This document shows, piece after piece, positions 9,535-20,390 of a stretch of 63,457 nucleotides of DNA. The number at the start of each line of letters is the position of its first letter. Position 1 is the first letter of the stretch. Made by a program: the position numbers and the translations under genes. The notes under the pieces were generated by a model. The model saw only the letters and a program-made list of their open reading frames with translations, was not told where the DNA came from and made no database searches. The stretch is taken from the NCBI RefSeq assembly GCF_023337795.1, contig NZ_JALIRS010000017.1, positions 1 to 63,457 on the forward strand, in the 5' to 3' direction. The stretch is from Lysinibacillus sp. BPa_S21. Lineage in GTDB: Bacteria > Bacillota > Bacilli > Bacillales_A > Planococcaceae.

Positions 9535-10863
9535 TTAAAATAGTAAAAATGCTATCGGTGTTACGATGACTAAAGTTAATACGACACGCTCAAACCAAAT
9601 GAGTAAAATTTGGCGCAACGACAATGGAATTTCAGATGATAAAATAAGTGGAATAACGGCTGAAAAGAACAATATTGCCGATATTGATACAACCGCCACA
9701 ATAAATTTCGTCACAAGTGTTGCTTGTGTGACAACAAGTGCTGGTAAAAATACTTCTGCTAACGATAATGACAGTGCTTTTGCTGCTAAATATGGCTCTG
9801 GAACTTGCAACAAATATGTGAATGGTACAAAAATATACGCAAGCCAATCAAAAATTGGTGTATATGTTGCAAGTACAAGCCCTAGCAGACCAATTGACAG
9901 AATCGACGGAATAACCCCCATCGCCATGATGAAGCCATCCTTTAAATTCATCCATAAAATTTTAGATAAAGGTGGATTTTGATCAACCGCATCCATCGCT
10001 TGATGCCACGCTTCTTTAAAGCGATCCTTCTTGACAATCTTTTCTGGCATCGGCGTCGTACCCTTGTAGTATTCATCCCTCATTGAACGAAGCGGATAAA
10101 TGCGCGCCGTTAACGCAGTGACCACAAATGTTACAACGAGCGACACCCAGAAAAACGCATTCCAATGCTGCATAATATCTAGCGTACTTGCAATTACGAC
10201 CATGAACGTTGCCGATACTGTCGAGAACCCTGTTGCAATTATTGCGGCTTCCTTCGCTGTATAACGACCTTCCATATAAACTCGGTTCGTTAAAAGTAAG
10301 CCAACCGAATAACTGCCGACAAATGAGGCCACTGCATCCACTGCTGAACGTCCAGGTGTTTTAAAAATAGGCTTCATAAACGGCTGTGTTAAAACACCGA
10401 TATATTCAAGTAACCCATAGCTTACTAGAAGTGCTAAAAACAAAGATCCAATCGGGATTAGTACCCCTACCGGCTTAATAAGCTTCTCCATTAAATACGG
10501 ACCGATACTTTCATTGGCGAGCCATCCAGGAGCTATATTAAAAATTAATAAAATCCCGGCAACCATACCGCCCACTTTAAAAATTGACAATACAATATTG
10601 ACTATTGACTTATTCCATTTCTTAGTAAGGAATGGATGAATCGCTCCACCTACAAGCATTATGAGCACATAAACAGTTACAAGTAGGGGTGCTTCGGTAC
10701 GAATAAAGTTCACAATGTGATCAATTAAAATTGTATTCTTCCCTTGCCATCCAAACGATATGAAGAAACTGAATATTCCGACCAAACTGCATGCAATCAT
10801 CTTCAAAGCGGAGGAGACTCGAAATTGCGAGTCTTGCCTCAGCTCTTGTTGCTGAAACTCCAT
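9535..10863 (-). CDS. YjiH-like membrane protein with nucleoside-recognition (Gate) domain, possible histidine or urocanate carrier
   Basis: The 442-residue protein has about ten hydrophobic segments and resembles the YjiH / Gate-domain (nucleoside recognition) family, with SVGLLLTNRVYMEGRYT and FSTVSATFMVV as family-like stretches. Its position between hutH and hutU, in the same orientation and 15 bp from hutU, makes uptake of histidine, urocanate or a related imidazole its most likely role. B. subtilis uses an unrelated amino-acid permease (HutM) here, so this would be a different transporter for the same job. Transport has not been shown for this family as far as I know, so the function is inference from context. 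Confidence 0.7.
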   Translation of the reverse strand: MEFQQQELRQDSQFRVSSALKMIACSLVGIFSFFISFGWQGKNTILIDHIVNFIRTEAPLLVTVYVLIMLVGGAIHPFLTKKWNKSIVNIVLSIFKVGGMVAGILLIFNIAPGWLANESIGPYLMEKLIKPVGVLIPIGSLFLALLVSYGLLEYIGVLTQPFMKPIFKTPGRSAVDAVASFVGSYSVGLLLTNRVYMEGRYTAKEAAIIATGFSTVSATFMVVIASTLDIMQHWNAFFWVSLVVTFVVTALTARIYPLRSMRDEYYKGTTPMPEKIVKKDRFKEAWHQAMDAVDQNPPLSKILWMNLKDGFIMAMGVIPSILSIGLLGLVLATYTPIFDWLAYIFVPFTYLLQVPEPYLAAKALSLSLAEVFLPALVVTQATLVTKFIVAVVSISAILFFSAVIPLILSSEIPLSLRQILLIWFERVVLTLVIVTPIAFLLF

Positions 10864-10976
10864 ACCATTCCCCCTTGACCGTTAATAGTAAAAGCTTTTT
10901 CTACTAGTACGCCCTGTCAATCCAGACTAGTTGAACATTTTTTCAGATTTCCTATAGGAAGTTATCGCTTTATGGT

Positions 10977-12491
10977 TTACACATAGTCATTTAATAGATC
11001 ATCACTTGTTAACAAATACTGCGAAAGCGCTTCAATTTCATCGCCAATTGGTTGATCCGCTAACAATGGTGGACAAAATTCACGAACTTTTTCTAAAAAC
11101 TTGCGCGTTGTTGGAGATAACTGCTCTTCTGCTTTATCCAAATGGATCGCCTGCGAAGCACAAATCATTTCTATTGCAATAACACGAGCCGCATTGTGTA
11201 CGATTTGGCGTACTTGGCGGGCAGATGTTGTTCCCATGCTCACATGGTCCTCTTGGTTACCTGATGTCGGTATAGAATCTACACTTGAAGGATGTGCCAA
11301 TACTTTGTTTTCAGATACGATAGAGGCAGCTGTATATTGAGCAATCATTAGTCCACATTCAATACCAGGATTTGTCGCTAAAAATGGCGGCAATCCTTCA
11401 TTAAGCTGTGGATTAACCATGCGTTCTGTACGTCGCTCAGAAATATTAGCCCATTCACTTACACCGACCTTTAAAAAGTCCATTGCTAATGCAATTGGTT
11501 GACCGTGGAAATGCCCACCAGATAATACTTCTCCATTTTCTAAAACAATTGGATTATCTGTTGTTGCATTCATTTCAGTTTTCACGCGGTCCTCGGCATA
11601 GAAAAACGACTGCCATGAAGCACCATGCACTTGTGGAATGCAACGTAGTGAATAGGCATCCTGCATGCGGATTTCACCTTGCTTTGTCACACGTTTACTT
11701 CCATCAAGCCACTTACGGATTCGTCCGCCAACAAGCTCTAATTCTGGGTGTGGCCTTACCGCTAAAAGCGCTGGATCAAATGCTGAAGTAATCCCTTTCA
11801 GTGATTCAAGTGTCAAACTCGCTGCCATATCTGCCGCTAGCCCAATACGCTCTGCCTCGTTCACTGTTAAAACTCCGATACCCGTCATTGCTTGTGTACC
11901 ATTTACAAGCGCTAACCCTTCCTTAGCCTGTAGTCGGACAGGTGTTAGTCCGGCTCGCTGCAACGCCGCACTGCCGCTCATAACCTCTCCATTAAACTCC
12001 GCCTTACCTTCACCTACTAGTACTAAAGCCAAATGTGATAACGGCGCTAAATCTCCACTTGCTCCAACTGAACCTTGAGATGGTACAACCGGATGGACCC
12101 CTTTATTAATAAAATCCAATAGTAGCTGCACTGTTTCCAGACGAATTCCTGAAAAACCACGAGCTAAAGCATTGGCACGTAAAACCATCATGGCACGCAC
12201 CACATCTGTTGGGAACGGTGCACCGACACCCGTTGCATCTGAGCGCAATAAATTTAACTGTAAAAGTTCAATGTCATCCTCTTCAATCTTTATATTACTT
12301 AGCTTTCCAAAGCCTGTATTCACACCATAAATCGTTTGCCCCTCAGCTAAACGCTTTTCAATTCGTTCCCTACTTAAACGTATACGCTCCACACTATCTT
12401 GAGAAAGAGCTACCGTGGCACTACCGTCTACAATTTTCCCTATTTGTTGTCTTGTTAATGTCTTGCCATCGAGTTCAATAATAGACTTCAT
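10977..12491 (-). CDS. hutH: Histidine ammonia-lyase
   Basis: The 504-residue enzyme removes ammonia from histidine to give urocanate. The Ala-Ser-Gly triad that cyclises to the MIO cofactor is in GSVGASGDLAPLSHLAL (about 140-156). The catalytic Tyr in YGVNTGFGKL (about 54-63) and the SGGHFHGQP segment are intact. It is the first gene of the leftward operon; a GGGGGATG ribosome site lies before the ATG. A 113-bp gap separates it from the membrane protein gene. The start faces the divergent regulator gene across 233 bp. Confidence 0.97.
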   Translation of the reverse strand: MKSIIELDGKTLTRQQIGKIVDGSATVALSQDSVERIRLSRERIEKRLAEGQTIYGVNTGFGKLSNIKIEEDDIELLQLNLLRSDATGVGAPFPTDVVRAMMVLRANALARGFSGIRLETVQLLLDFINKGVHPVVPSQGSVGASGDLAPLSHLALVLVGEGKAEFNGEVMSGSAALQRAGLTPVRLQAKEGLALVNGTQAMTGIGVLTVNEAERIGLAADMAASLTLESLKGITSAFDPALLAVRPHPELELVGGRIRKWLDGSKRVTKQGEIRMQDAYSLRCIPQVHGASWQSFFYAEDRVKTEMNATTDNPIVLENGEVLSGGHFHGQPIALAMDFLKVGVSEWANISERRTERMVNPQLNEGLPPFLATNPGIECGLMIAQYTAASIVSENKVLAHPSSVDSIPTSGNQEDHVSMGTTSARQVRQIVHNAARVIAIEMICASQAIHLDKAEEQLSPTTRKFLEKVREFCPPLLADQPIGDEIEALSQYLLTSDDLLNDYV

Positions 12492-12724
12492 AATAATGAC
12501 ATCCCCCTGTTTTCTTAGAGCTATGTAAAAATGCTGTTAATCCATTTCGCTATCGCTACAAAAAATAAATAACAATAACGCTAACTCCATTGTACTAACT
12601 CCTTTTTTCAGAAAATAGGGAATTTTAAAAGAGAAAACATGAATTATTTCAGAATTTTTGTTATTTTAATAATATAATAGTATTTTTTTATGAAACTAGA
12701 AAATTTTAAGGGAGGTTTGCCGTT
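12492..12724. promoter_or_regulatory. Divergent promoter region between hutH and the AraC-type regulator
   Basis: This 233-bp AT-rich region must carry the hut operon promoter (leftward) and the regulator promoter (rightward). A TATAAT at 12673-12678 on the plus strand could be the regulator -10, but no good -35 lies at 16-18 bp. No HutP-type antiterminator hairpin or clear catabolite (cre) site was recognised. The regulator ribosome site GGGAGG lies about 9 bp before its TTG start. Confidence 0.5.
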
Positions 12725-14170
12725 TTGAAGTTGTTATTAATTGATAGAGACTCCACTGATCTTTCAGGAATCCGTTGGTTTTTACATACATATTTTCCTG
12801 GCGATGTAACGATTGAAATAAGTACAACTATTAATGAAGCACTTCAAAGTATCCAGCAATTTGAGCCTGAGGTGATACTACTCAATATTGACCTATTCTC
12901 GAATAATCGTTTAACTGCACTTTATCGTGTTTTACAAAAACATTCCGGAACTATTTTAGCTATGACAACAGAGCCATTGTTTAAAAATGCATTAAAAGCA
13001 ATCGACTTACAGGTCGCACATCTCTTCGTTAAACCAATTGATTTAGAAGTATTAAAGCAAAAACTCACCGCTATTTCCCTTCGAACACCCAAGGCAGAAA
13101 TAGTGTATCAAGAAGCTACAGATGAATCTTTTTACTATCAACTTTTTTTAGATAGTAAAACTAATACGCTAGAGCCAAATATCCATTTCACAATGATCGA
13201 GCCCGAGCATTCCGAAATGTTTACCAAACTATACAACTGGCTTCAGCAAACGCCTATTTATTCTAGTATGAGGATTTATCCTTTATCAGAAAAAATTGTT
13301 TGTCTATTCCAAACAAATGATTTAGAGAAGGATGTTCGTACATTAATGAAGGAATGGCGAGTAACAAATAATAGCTCTTTAAATATCGGCATTTATGATG
13401 GGGAACCGACTACCATGAAGAATATGTATACCTTAACAAAGCGGGCACTCCATCAAAGCTTTTACGAAGGCTATGGACACATTTTTTATGCAAGCAAACA
13501 ATTGGAAACACAGCCCTTCGATCCTTTGCTAACACCCGAAGAACAACAATTACTAATAAGTAGTTTAGAGGACGGCAATATTGAGGCTGTCAAAGCATTT
13601 TTATATCGACTATCTAACGAGGGAATTTATTACAAGCAAGATGACTTACGTATTCATCTAACAAGTGTTTTGGCACAAATTCGACGCTTTATGCTGAAGT
13701 ATAAATTACATGAAAAAGCCGCAATTGAGCAAAATTATCGTCAGCTTTTCCATTTAATTATTGAACATCCTATATTTTATACCATTCTAAATAGCATCAT
13801 ATCATTTACACAAAGACTGATTGAATTAGCTCGTGAGGCACGAATGGAAAAACGGGCTGACTATGTAGAACTGGCCATAGAAATTATCGACCAACAATTT
13901 CAGGATAGTGGGTTATCTTTACCTTTCGTCGCCCATAAATTAGGGATTAGCCCCAATTATTTAAGTACCATTTTTTCAAAGAAGCAAGGCTTGCCATTGA
14001 AGCGCTACCTACAGCAGGTCCGCATTCATAATGCTACAAAGATGCTTGTGGAAACGGATTTTGCTATTAGTGAAATTGCCTATTTAAATGGTTTTGATGA
14101 TTCGAATTATTTCATTAAAATTTTTAAACAGCACATCGGAATTACGCCTCATCGTTATCGTAAAGCGTAA
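12725..14170 (+). CDS. Response-regulator/AraC-type transcription factor, probable hut regulator
   Basis: The 481-residue protein has a receiver-like domain (about 1-115), a middle region without recognised motifs (about 130-360) and an AraC-type double helix-turn-helix at the C-terminus (about 380-478; LPFVAHKLGISPNYLSTIF and ISEIAYLNGFDDSNYFIKI). In the receiver, the position of the phosphorylated Asp reads Asn (VILLNIDLFS instead of VLLLDIxMP), while the late Lys-Pro (FVKPIDL) is kept. No kinase gene is near, so control by phosphorylation is doubtful; it may sense a ligand such as urocanate. The start is TTG after a strong GGGAGG. Its divergence from hutH makes it the likely hut activator, by inference. 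Confidence 0.8.
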   Translation: MKLLLIDRDSTDLSGIRWFLHTYFPGDVTIEISTTINEALQSIQQFEPEVILLNIDLFSNNRLTALYRVLQKHSGTILAMTTEPLFKNALKAIDLQVAHLFVKPIDLEVLKQKLTAISLRTPKAEIVYQEATDESFYYQLFLDSKTNTLEPNIHFTMIEPEHSEMFTKLYNWLQQTPIYSSMRIYPLSEKIVCLFQTNDLEKDVRTLMKEWRVTNNSSLNIGIYDGEPTTMKNMYTLTKRALHQSFYEGYGHIFYASKQLETQPFDPLLTPEEQQLLISSLEDGNIEAVKAFLYRLSNEGIYYKQDDLRIHLTSVLAQIRRFMLKYKLHEKAAIEQNYRQLFHLIIEHPIFYTILNSIISFTQRLIELAREARMEKRADYVELAIEIIDQQFQDSGLSLPFVAHKLGISPNYLSTIFSKKQGLPLKRYLQQVRIHNATKMLVETDFAISEIAYLNGFDDSNYFIKIFKQHIGITPHRYRKA

Positions 14171-14609
14171 ATGGGCTCAATGGATTCTTTACGTTCGACT
14201 TGCGCTTTGGGAGAAAGTGTTTTTATGCTTCATCCTTCGGTCCTCTACTAGCTTGCTTCAGAGGACCGGTAGTCTCCTAGTCTTCATTGCCATCAATATT
14301 TTTTCAATTAACATATTTTATTTTCAATAATAATAAATAAACAAGAGAATTCTTTTTAATTTCTTTTATTCTTGTTCTCTCTCTTCTTTATAACTTATTC
14401 AAATAATTCTCGAAAACGTTTAGAAAAACTAAATTTGTGGTAAAAACTATTCATAAATTCTATAAATCTAGCATATATTTATAGTTTATATCTTACTATA
14501 AGAATTCTTTAACGATAATTATTATAATTTACTAGCAATTCTAGTTTGTATTTGTTATAGTTATTGATGAAGAGTTTGACTCACAATTTTCTTTAGGAGG
14601 TAAACTAAT
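14171..14609. promoter_or_regulatory. Intergenic region before katA, with a weak hairpin at 14238-14268
   Basis: CGGTCCTCT (14238-14246) pairs with AGAGGACCG (14260-14268) after the regulator gene but lacks a U-tract, so it is only a possible terminator. The remaining bases to 14609 are very AT-rich and hold the katA control region, including the PerR-like box. No gene is seen. Confidence 0.4.
14513..14527 (+). promoter_or_regulatory. PerR-type box upstream of catalase
   Basis: The 15-bp site CGATAATTATTATAA matches the Per box TTATAATnATTATAA at all but its first two bases. It lies about 83 bp before the katA start. Repression by the peroxide sensor PerR is established for katA of B. subtilis, so the same control is likely here. 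Confidence 0.7.
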
Positions 14610-16115
14610 ATGACAAACGGAAATGATCGTAGCCGTCGATTTACAACAGCAGGTGGTGCTCCAGTAGTAAGCAACCACGATTCAATGTCAGCAGGTCCTC
14701 GTGGTCCTCTATTACTCCAGGATGTATGGCTAGTTGAGAAATTAGCAAACTTCAATCGTGAAGTTATTCCTGAACGTCGTATGCATGCTAAAGGTTCAGG
14801 TGCATTCGGTACTTTCACTGTAACGCATGATATTACTAAATATACAAAAGCAAAAATTTTCTCAGAAGTTGGGAAAAAGACTGAAATGTTCGCACGCTTC
14901 TCAACAGTTGCAGGTGAACGTGGTGCAGCAGATGCTGAGCGCGATATTCGTGGCTTTGCACTTAAATTCTATACTGAAGAAGGTAACTGGGATTTAGTTG
15001 GTAACAACACACCTGTATTCTTCTTCCGTGATCCTTTACACTTTACAGATTTAAACCACGTTGTAAAACGTGACCCACGTACAAATATGAAAAACGCGAA
15101 TTCAAACTGGGATTTCTGGACTTCATTACCTGAAGCGCTTCACCAGGTAACAATCGTCATGTCTGACCGTGGTATTCCGTCTGGATACCGCAACATGCAT
15201 GGTTTCGGTTCTCATACTTATAGCTTTATTAATGCCGAAAATGAGCGCGTATGGGTTAAATTCCACTTCCGTACAGAGCAAGGCATTAAAAATTTAACTG
15301 GTGCTGAGGCTACTGAAGTAATCGGTAATGACCGCGAATCTTCACAACGCGATCTTTATGAGGCAATTGAAAAAGGCGATTTCCCTAAATGGAAAATGTA
15401 CATTCAAGTAATGACAGAGGAACAAGCTCGAGAATTACCGTATAACCCATTTGATTTAACAAAAGTATGGTATAAAAAAGACTTCCCATTAATTCCTGTG
15501 GGTGAATTCGAGTTAAACAAAAATCCGGACAACTACTTTGCTGAAGTTGAACAAGCTGCATTTGCCCCATCTAACATTATCCCTGGTATTAGCTTCTCTC
15601 CAGACAAAATGTTACAGGGTCGTATCTTTGCGTATGCAGATGCACAACGCTACCGTTTAGGTGTAAACCACTATATGCTTCCTGTAAACGCACCAAAATG
15701 CCCATTCCGTTCATTCCACCGCGATGGTGCTATGCGTTTCGATGGCAACCTTGGTTCAACTTTAGGTTACGAACCAAATAGCTATGGTGAATGGGAGCAT
15801 AATTTAGACTATAAAGAGCCTGAATTACGTATTGACGGTCATGCCGGTATCCATGACTTCCGTGAAGATGACAACAACTACTTCGAGCAGCCAGGTAAAC
15901 TATTCCGCCTAATGACTGCCGAAGAGCAACAACGCCTATTCGAAAATACTGCTAATGATATGGCATCAGTTGAAGAGTTCATCAAACGTCGTCACATCCT
16001 TCACTGCTATTTAGCTGATCCAGCATATGGTGAGGGTGTAGCAAAAGCTATGGGTCTTTCATTAGAAGGTATGGACCTTTCAAATCCATACGAAAAACAA
16101 GCAACAAACGTTTAA
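14610..16115 (+). CDS. katA: Haem catalase
   Basis: The 501-residue protein is a typical small-subunit monofunctional catalase that converts hydrogen peroxide to water and oxygen. The distal His is in [13 protein letters not shown] (about 55-67), the distal Asn in [14 protein letters not shown] (about 128-141), and the haem-ligating Tyr in [15 protein letters not shown] (about 334-348). An AGGAGG site lies before the ATG. It is monocistronic, with a PerR-like box upstream and a strong terminator downstream, so peroxide-induced expression is expected. Confidence 0.97.
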   Translation: MTNGNDRSRRFTTAGGAPVVSNHDSMSAGPRGPLLLQDVWLVEKLANFNREVIPERRMHAKGSGAFGTFTVTHDITKYTKAKIFSEVGKKTEMFARFSTVAGERGAADAERDIRGFALKFYTEEGNWDLVGNNTPVFFFRDPLHFTDLNHVVKRDPRTNMKNANSNWDFWTSLPEALHQVTIVMSDRGIPSGYRNMHGFGSHTYSFINAENERVWVKFHFRTEQGIKNLTGAEATEVIGNDRESSQRDLYEAIEKGDFPKWKMYIQVMTEEQARELPYNPFDLTKVWYKKDFPLIPVGEFELNKNPDNYFAEVEQAAFAPSNIIPGISFSPDKMLQGRIFAYADAQRYRLGVNHYMLPVNAPKCPFRSFHRDGAMRFDGNLGSTLGYEPNSYGEWEHNLDYKEPELRIDGHAGIHDFREDDNNYFEQPGKLFRLMTAEEQQRLFENTANDMASVEEFIKRRHILHCYLADPAYGEGVAKAMGLSLEGMDLSNPYEKQATNV

Positions 16116-16152
16116 TTCTCCACTTATTATTGATATCCAAATCCAACTTTTC

Positions 16153-16187
16153 CTCCATGTGAAGGCATCTTCACATGGAGTTTTTTT
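16153..16187 (+). terminator. Terminator of katA
   Basis: A 12-bp perfect stem (CTCCATGTGAAG at 16153-16164 with CTTCACATGGAG at 16169-16180), a 4-nt loop and seven T's form a strong intrinsic terminator just after katA. Confidence 0.95.
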
Positions 16188-16210
16188 ATCTTAATTACAA
16201 AATAAGGATT

Positions 16211-16549
16211 CATCACTATAATGTGTGGTTGATTTCCGTTCCGACTGGGCGCTTTGCCGCTGCCGCTTCGCTTTCGCGCAGATAAAACATTTGTTGCTGA
16301 CGCTTCGCTTTCGCTACAGAAAACATTTGTTGCTGTCACTTCGTTACACTACGCTTTCGCACAGAGCAAAGCTTCCTGGGGGCGTCGGGGCAACAGATGT
16401 TTTTTGCGCGAAAGCGTAGTGTTAACGCAGCGGCAGCAGCAGGATGTTGGTCACGAAGGCGTTATCACAGGATGTGATGCTCTTAGCCTTAGTTCCCCTA
16501 TCGCTGATCCCCAAGGAGTCGCCCAGCCTCCACTCCAATCAACTTATAT
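16211..16549 (+). repeat. Dispersed repeat, copy A (339 bp, long form)
   Basis: This copy starts with the family head (GTTGATTTCCGTTCCGACTG) and ends with the family tail (CCAGCCTCCACTCCAATCAA). Head and tail are related as imperfect inverted repeats. Inside are about two and a half 36-40 bp units built on CTTCGCTTTCGC and ACATTTGTTGCTG, then a small palindrome ATCACA-TGTGAT. It lies between the convergent katA and thiC genes. Frames open across it are not counted as genes, because the same shadows appear in other copies. Confidence 0.85.
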
Positions 16550-16733
16550 CAACGCATCACTTCCACGCAGATAAACAATGCGTCCGGATTTTAATTGTGC
16601 CTGCGCAATTCATTCCTTTGAAAATCCGTGACCCGCCGAAGGTTTTATCTTCATTAATTAGGTGTTTGCACAACCATAGAAAGGGAACCACATCCGCATT
16701 CATCTCCTCACCTTTGGCATTAACCAAAATGAA

Positions 16734-16758
16734 GCTTGTGCCTAATTTAGACACAAGC
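16734..16758 (-). terminator. Terminator of thiC
   Basis: GCTTGTG (16734-16740) pairs with CACAAGC (16752-16758). On the minus strand the stem is followed by TTCATTTT. It lies 13 bp past the thiC stop; the U-tract is imperfect. Confidence 0.6.
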
Positions 16759-16770
16759 CCATTCTAATAA

Positions 16771-18552
<1,782 letters not shown>

Positions 18553-18614
18553 CTACTTCGCTCCCTTTTACATTTATACAAGGACCGAATCTAGCTAACC
18601 CCAACAAAAACAAA

Positions 18615-18646
18615 AGCCGAATCCAAATAATAATTTTGGATCCGGC
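18615..18646 (-). terminator. Riboswitch-controlled terminator before thiC
   Basis: AGCCGAATCCAAA pairs with TTTGGATCCGGCT with one mismatch. On the minus strand it is followed by TTTGTTTTTG. Its place between the TPP aptamer and thiC makes it the expression platform. Confidence 0.85.
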
Positions 18647-18695
18647 TAAGAATGTAAAGGTAAAGTTATTGCAAATAACATAGAGTGCAATAATG

Positions 18696-18797
18696 GTTAA
18701 CTTTCCCACGCTGGTATGAGCCAGATCAGGTCCAAAGGGTCAAGAAACCTCTAAGCGTTTCCCTCTCAGCCTGACTCATCAGACTCCCCTAGTTAAT
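18696..18797 (-). ncRNA. TPP riboswitch (THI element)
   Basis: On the minus strand the region carries the conserved THI-box blocks CTAGGGGAGTC, CTGAGAGG, ACCCTTTGGACCTGATCTGG and TACCAGCGTGGGAA in the standard order. The outer P1 stem is formed by TTAACT and AGTTAA. It binds thiamine pyrophosphate and controls the downstream terminator. Confidence 0.97.
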
Positions 18798-19012
18798 GCT
18801 ATTAAGTTTGATGTTAGTGTAGCAGATATTGCTAATAGATGGAAGCTTCATTTTATTATTTTTGGTACATTCACCAAGAGTCAGCGTCAGATGAGACTCT
18901 AGAAAGCAAGCACATAGGCCCTCAAGAAACGTTATTGTGATGAATTCATTTTTATATGAACACTTTGAAGATTTATCGGAACAATTACAGTTTTTATCGA
19001 CTTTTATAGCTG
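18798..19012. other. Intergenic region upstream of the thiC riboswitch
   Basis: It must contain the thiC promoter on the minus strand; only a weak TACACT -10 near the riboswitch start was seen. The right part follows the AEC gene stop. No gene was found. Confidence 0.4.
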
Positions 19013-19942
19013 TTAGGTAAACAACAGTTCCGCTACATAAATCACGATCGTCACCGTTATACAGCTTACGATGGTTGAAAATAAAACTGTTTGTGCAGCA
19101 GTTGCTGATTCTACGTCATATTCTAATGCCAGACTAGAGCTATTACGCGAAGTCGGGAACGAACTAGCTATAAAAAGTGATTGTGCCACGACACCATCAA
19201 GACCAAGCGCAAAAATGATAAGCAATGCTACGGTAGGCCCTAAGATTAGTCGTGTAAAACAGCTTATGTATACCATCTTATTGAACATGGATTTGATTTC
19301 AAGTTGTGATAGTTGTGCCCCTAAAGTTATTAACGCTATAGCAATAAAGCCATCTGCCACATGGTCGATCGGAATTCTTACAAACTGCGGAATAGCGATA
19401 TTAAAATAGTTCATTGCCACACCAATAATAAGCGCATGAATAATAGGCATTTTGAGGAAGTCTTTTATAATTGACATGCCCGATTTTGTTGAAGAAATTA
19501 AATTGTACAAGCCATAAGTATAGGTCGTCATATTTTGAAATATGACAAGAATGACCTGAATCGCTACTCCAATCGGCTGGGTCACAAAAATCATTTGCGC
19601 AACCGGGATACCATAATTGCCTGAATTAATGAGGACAACACTATTTTTAAATACAGCTGCCTCTGTTTTTACTAATCTGAGTCCCTTTGCTAGAAAGTGA
19701 CTAAGCACCATTTGGCTTCCTATGAAAAGTAGAATAAATAACGCAACCTCACCAAGCACAGACAGCTCTATACTCGTTTCATATAGGTTCACAAAAACAG
19801 CTGCTGGCATGAAGCAATATGTAATAAGTTGAGATAATGCCTTTAAATTAAAGCGAAATTTCTTTTGTAAAACTGCCCCCAGTACTAGAAGCACTAATAT
19901 CGGAGCTACAATTTGGAAAAAAATCATACCGAGATACATCAT
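19013..19942 (-). CDS. AEC (auxin efflux carrier) family transporter
   Basis: The 309-residue protein has about ten hydrophobic segments in two five-helix halves. It contains family-like stretches NSGNYGIPVAQMIF (about 105-118) and SSFPTSRNSSSLALEY near the C-terminus. AEC proteins export or exchange organic acids, such as malate, or other small anions; the substrate cannot be told here. An AAGGGGGG site precedes the ATG-ATG start. It is a single gene with no partner. Confidence 0.85.
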   Translation of the reverse strand: MMYLGMIFFQIVAPILVLLVLGAVLQKKFRFNLKALSQLITYCFMPAAVFVNLYETSIELSVLGEVALFILLFIGSQMVLSHFLAKGLRLVKTEAAVFKNSVVLINSGNYGIPVAQMIFVTQPIGVAIQVILVIFQNMTTYTYGLYNLISSTKSGMSIIKDFLKMPIIHALIIGVAMNYFNIAIPQFVRIPIDHVADGFIAIALITLGAQLSQLEIKSMFNKMVYISCFTRLILGPTVALLIIFALGLDGVVAQSLFIASSFPTSRNSSSLALEYDVESATAAQTVLFSTIVSCITVTIVIYVAELLFT

Positions 19943-20390
19943 AGTGATGCCCCCCTTTCGTAGTGCTATTTTTACACCTGGTCAATGGACTGAACCAACA
20001 TCTACTATATTACGTAAAAAATAATTTACTTTCATGCAAACTACAAATTCTTGTCATTCTTTTGGATTTCTATTCATATTATTGATAGACTCTGAAATCT
20101 TTGGTAGCTCTTCGTGTTAATCGTTTAAAGCAATACTCCAACACCCCTCCATTTTCAAATATATCGATAGCGAAAAGAGGGCCGCACCACATTGAAGGAC
20201 TTATCGAATTAAGTAGATTTTTAAGGGCTTTCAGAATTTCAATCACATTACCCAGAAGGTCTAAATTATATAAAAGAGGACTATTTATCCATTTATTTTT
20301 TATCACCTTAGTAAAACATGCCCTTCGTATACCAATATATAGAAACATATGATATATTATCTACTAAATACTAAGATTGGAGTGATTTAC
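19943..20390. other. Intergenic region, no convincing gene
   Basis: These 448 bases contain open frames on both strands at about 20079-20352, but none has a ribosome site or a recognisable protein. The minus frame ends in a Trp-Cys-Gly-Pro segment that might be a decayed fragment of something. The right end holds the promoter region of the secreted protein gene. Confidence 0.4.

Noticed and set aside
16225..16574. Open frames across repeat copy A (and similar ones in copies B, D and F)
   Set aside because: They lack ribosome sites, give low-complexity Arg/Ser/Phe-rich peptides, and the same peptides reappear in each copy because the DNA repeats.
16557..16754. Minus-strand frame of 65 codons after thiC
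   Set aside because: It begins within the thiC terminator and has only a weak ribosome site before an inner ATG. The product is not recognised. It might be a real small gene, but the evidence is too thin.
20079..20352. Overlapping open frames of 83-89 codons on both strands
   Set aside because: No ribosome site, no recognisable protein and no codon pattern. It could be a decayed gene fragment but cannot be supported.
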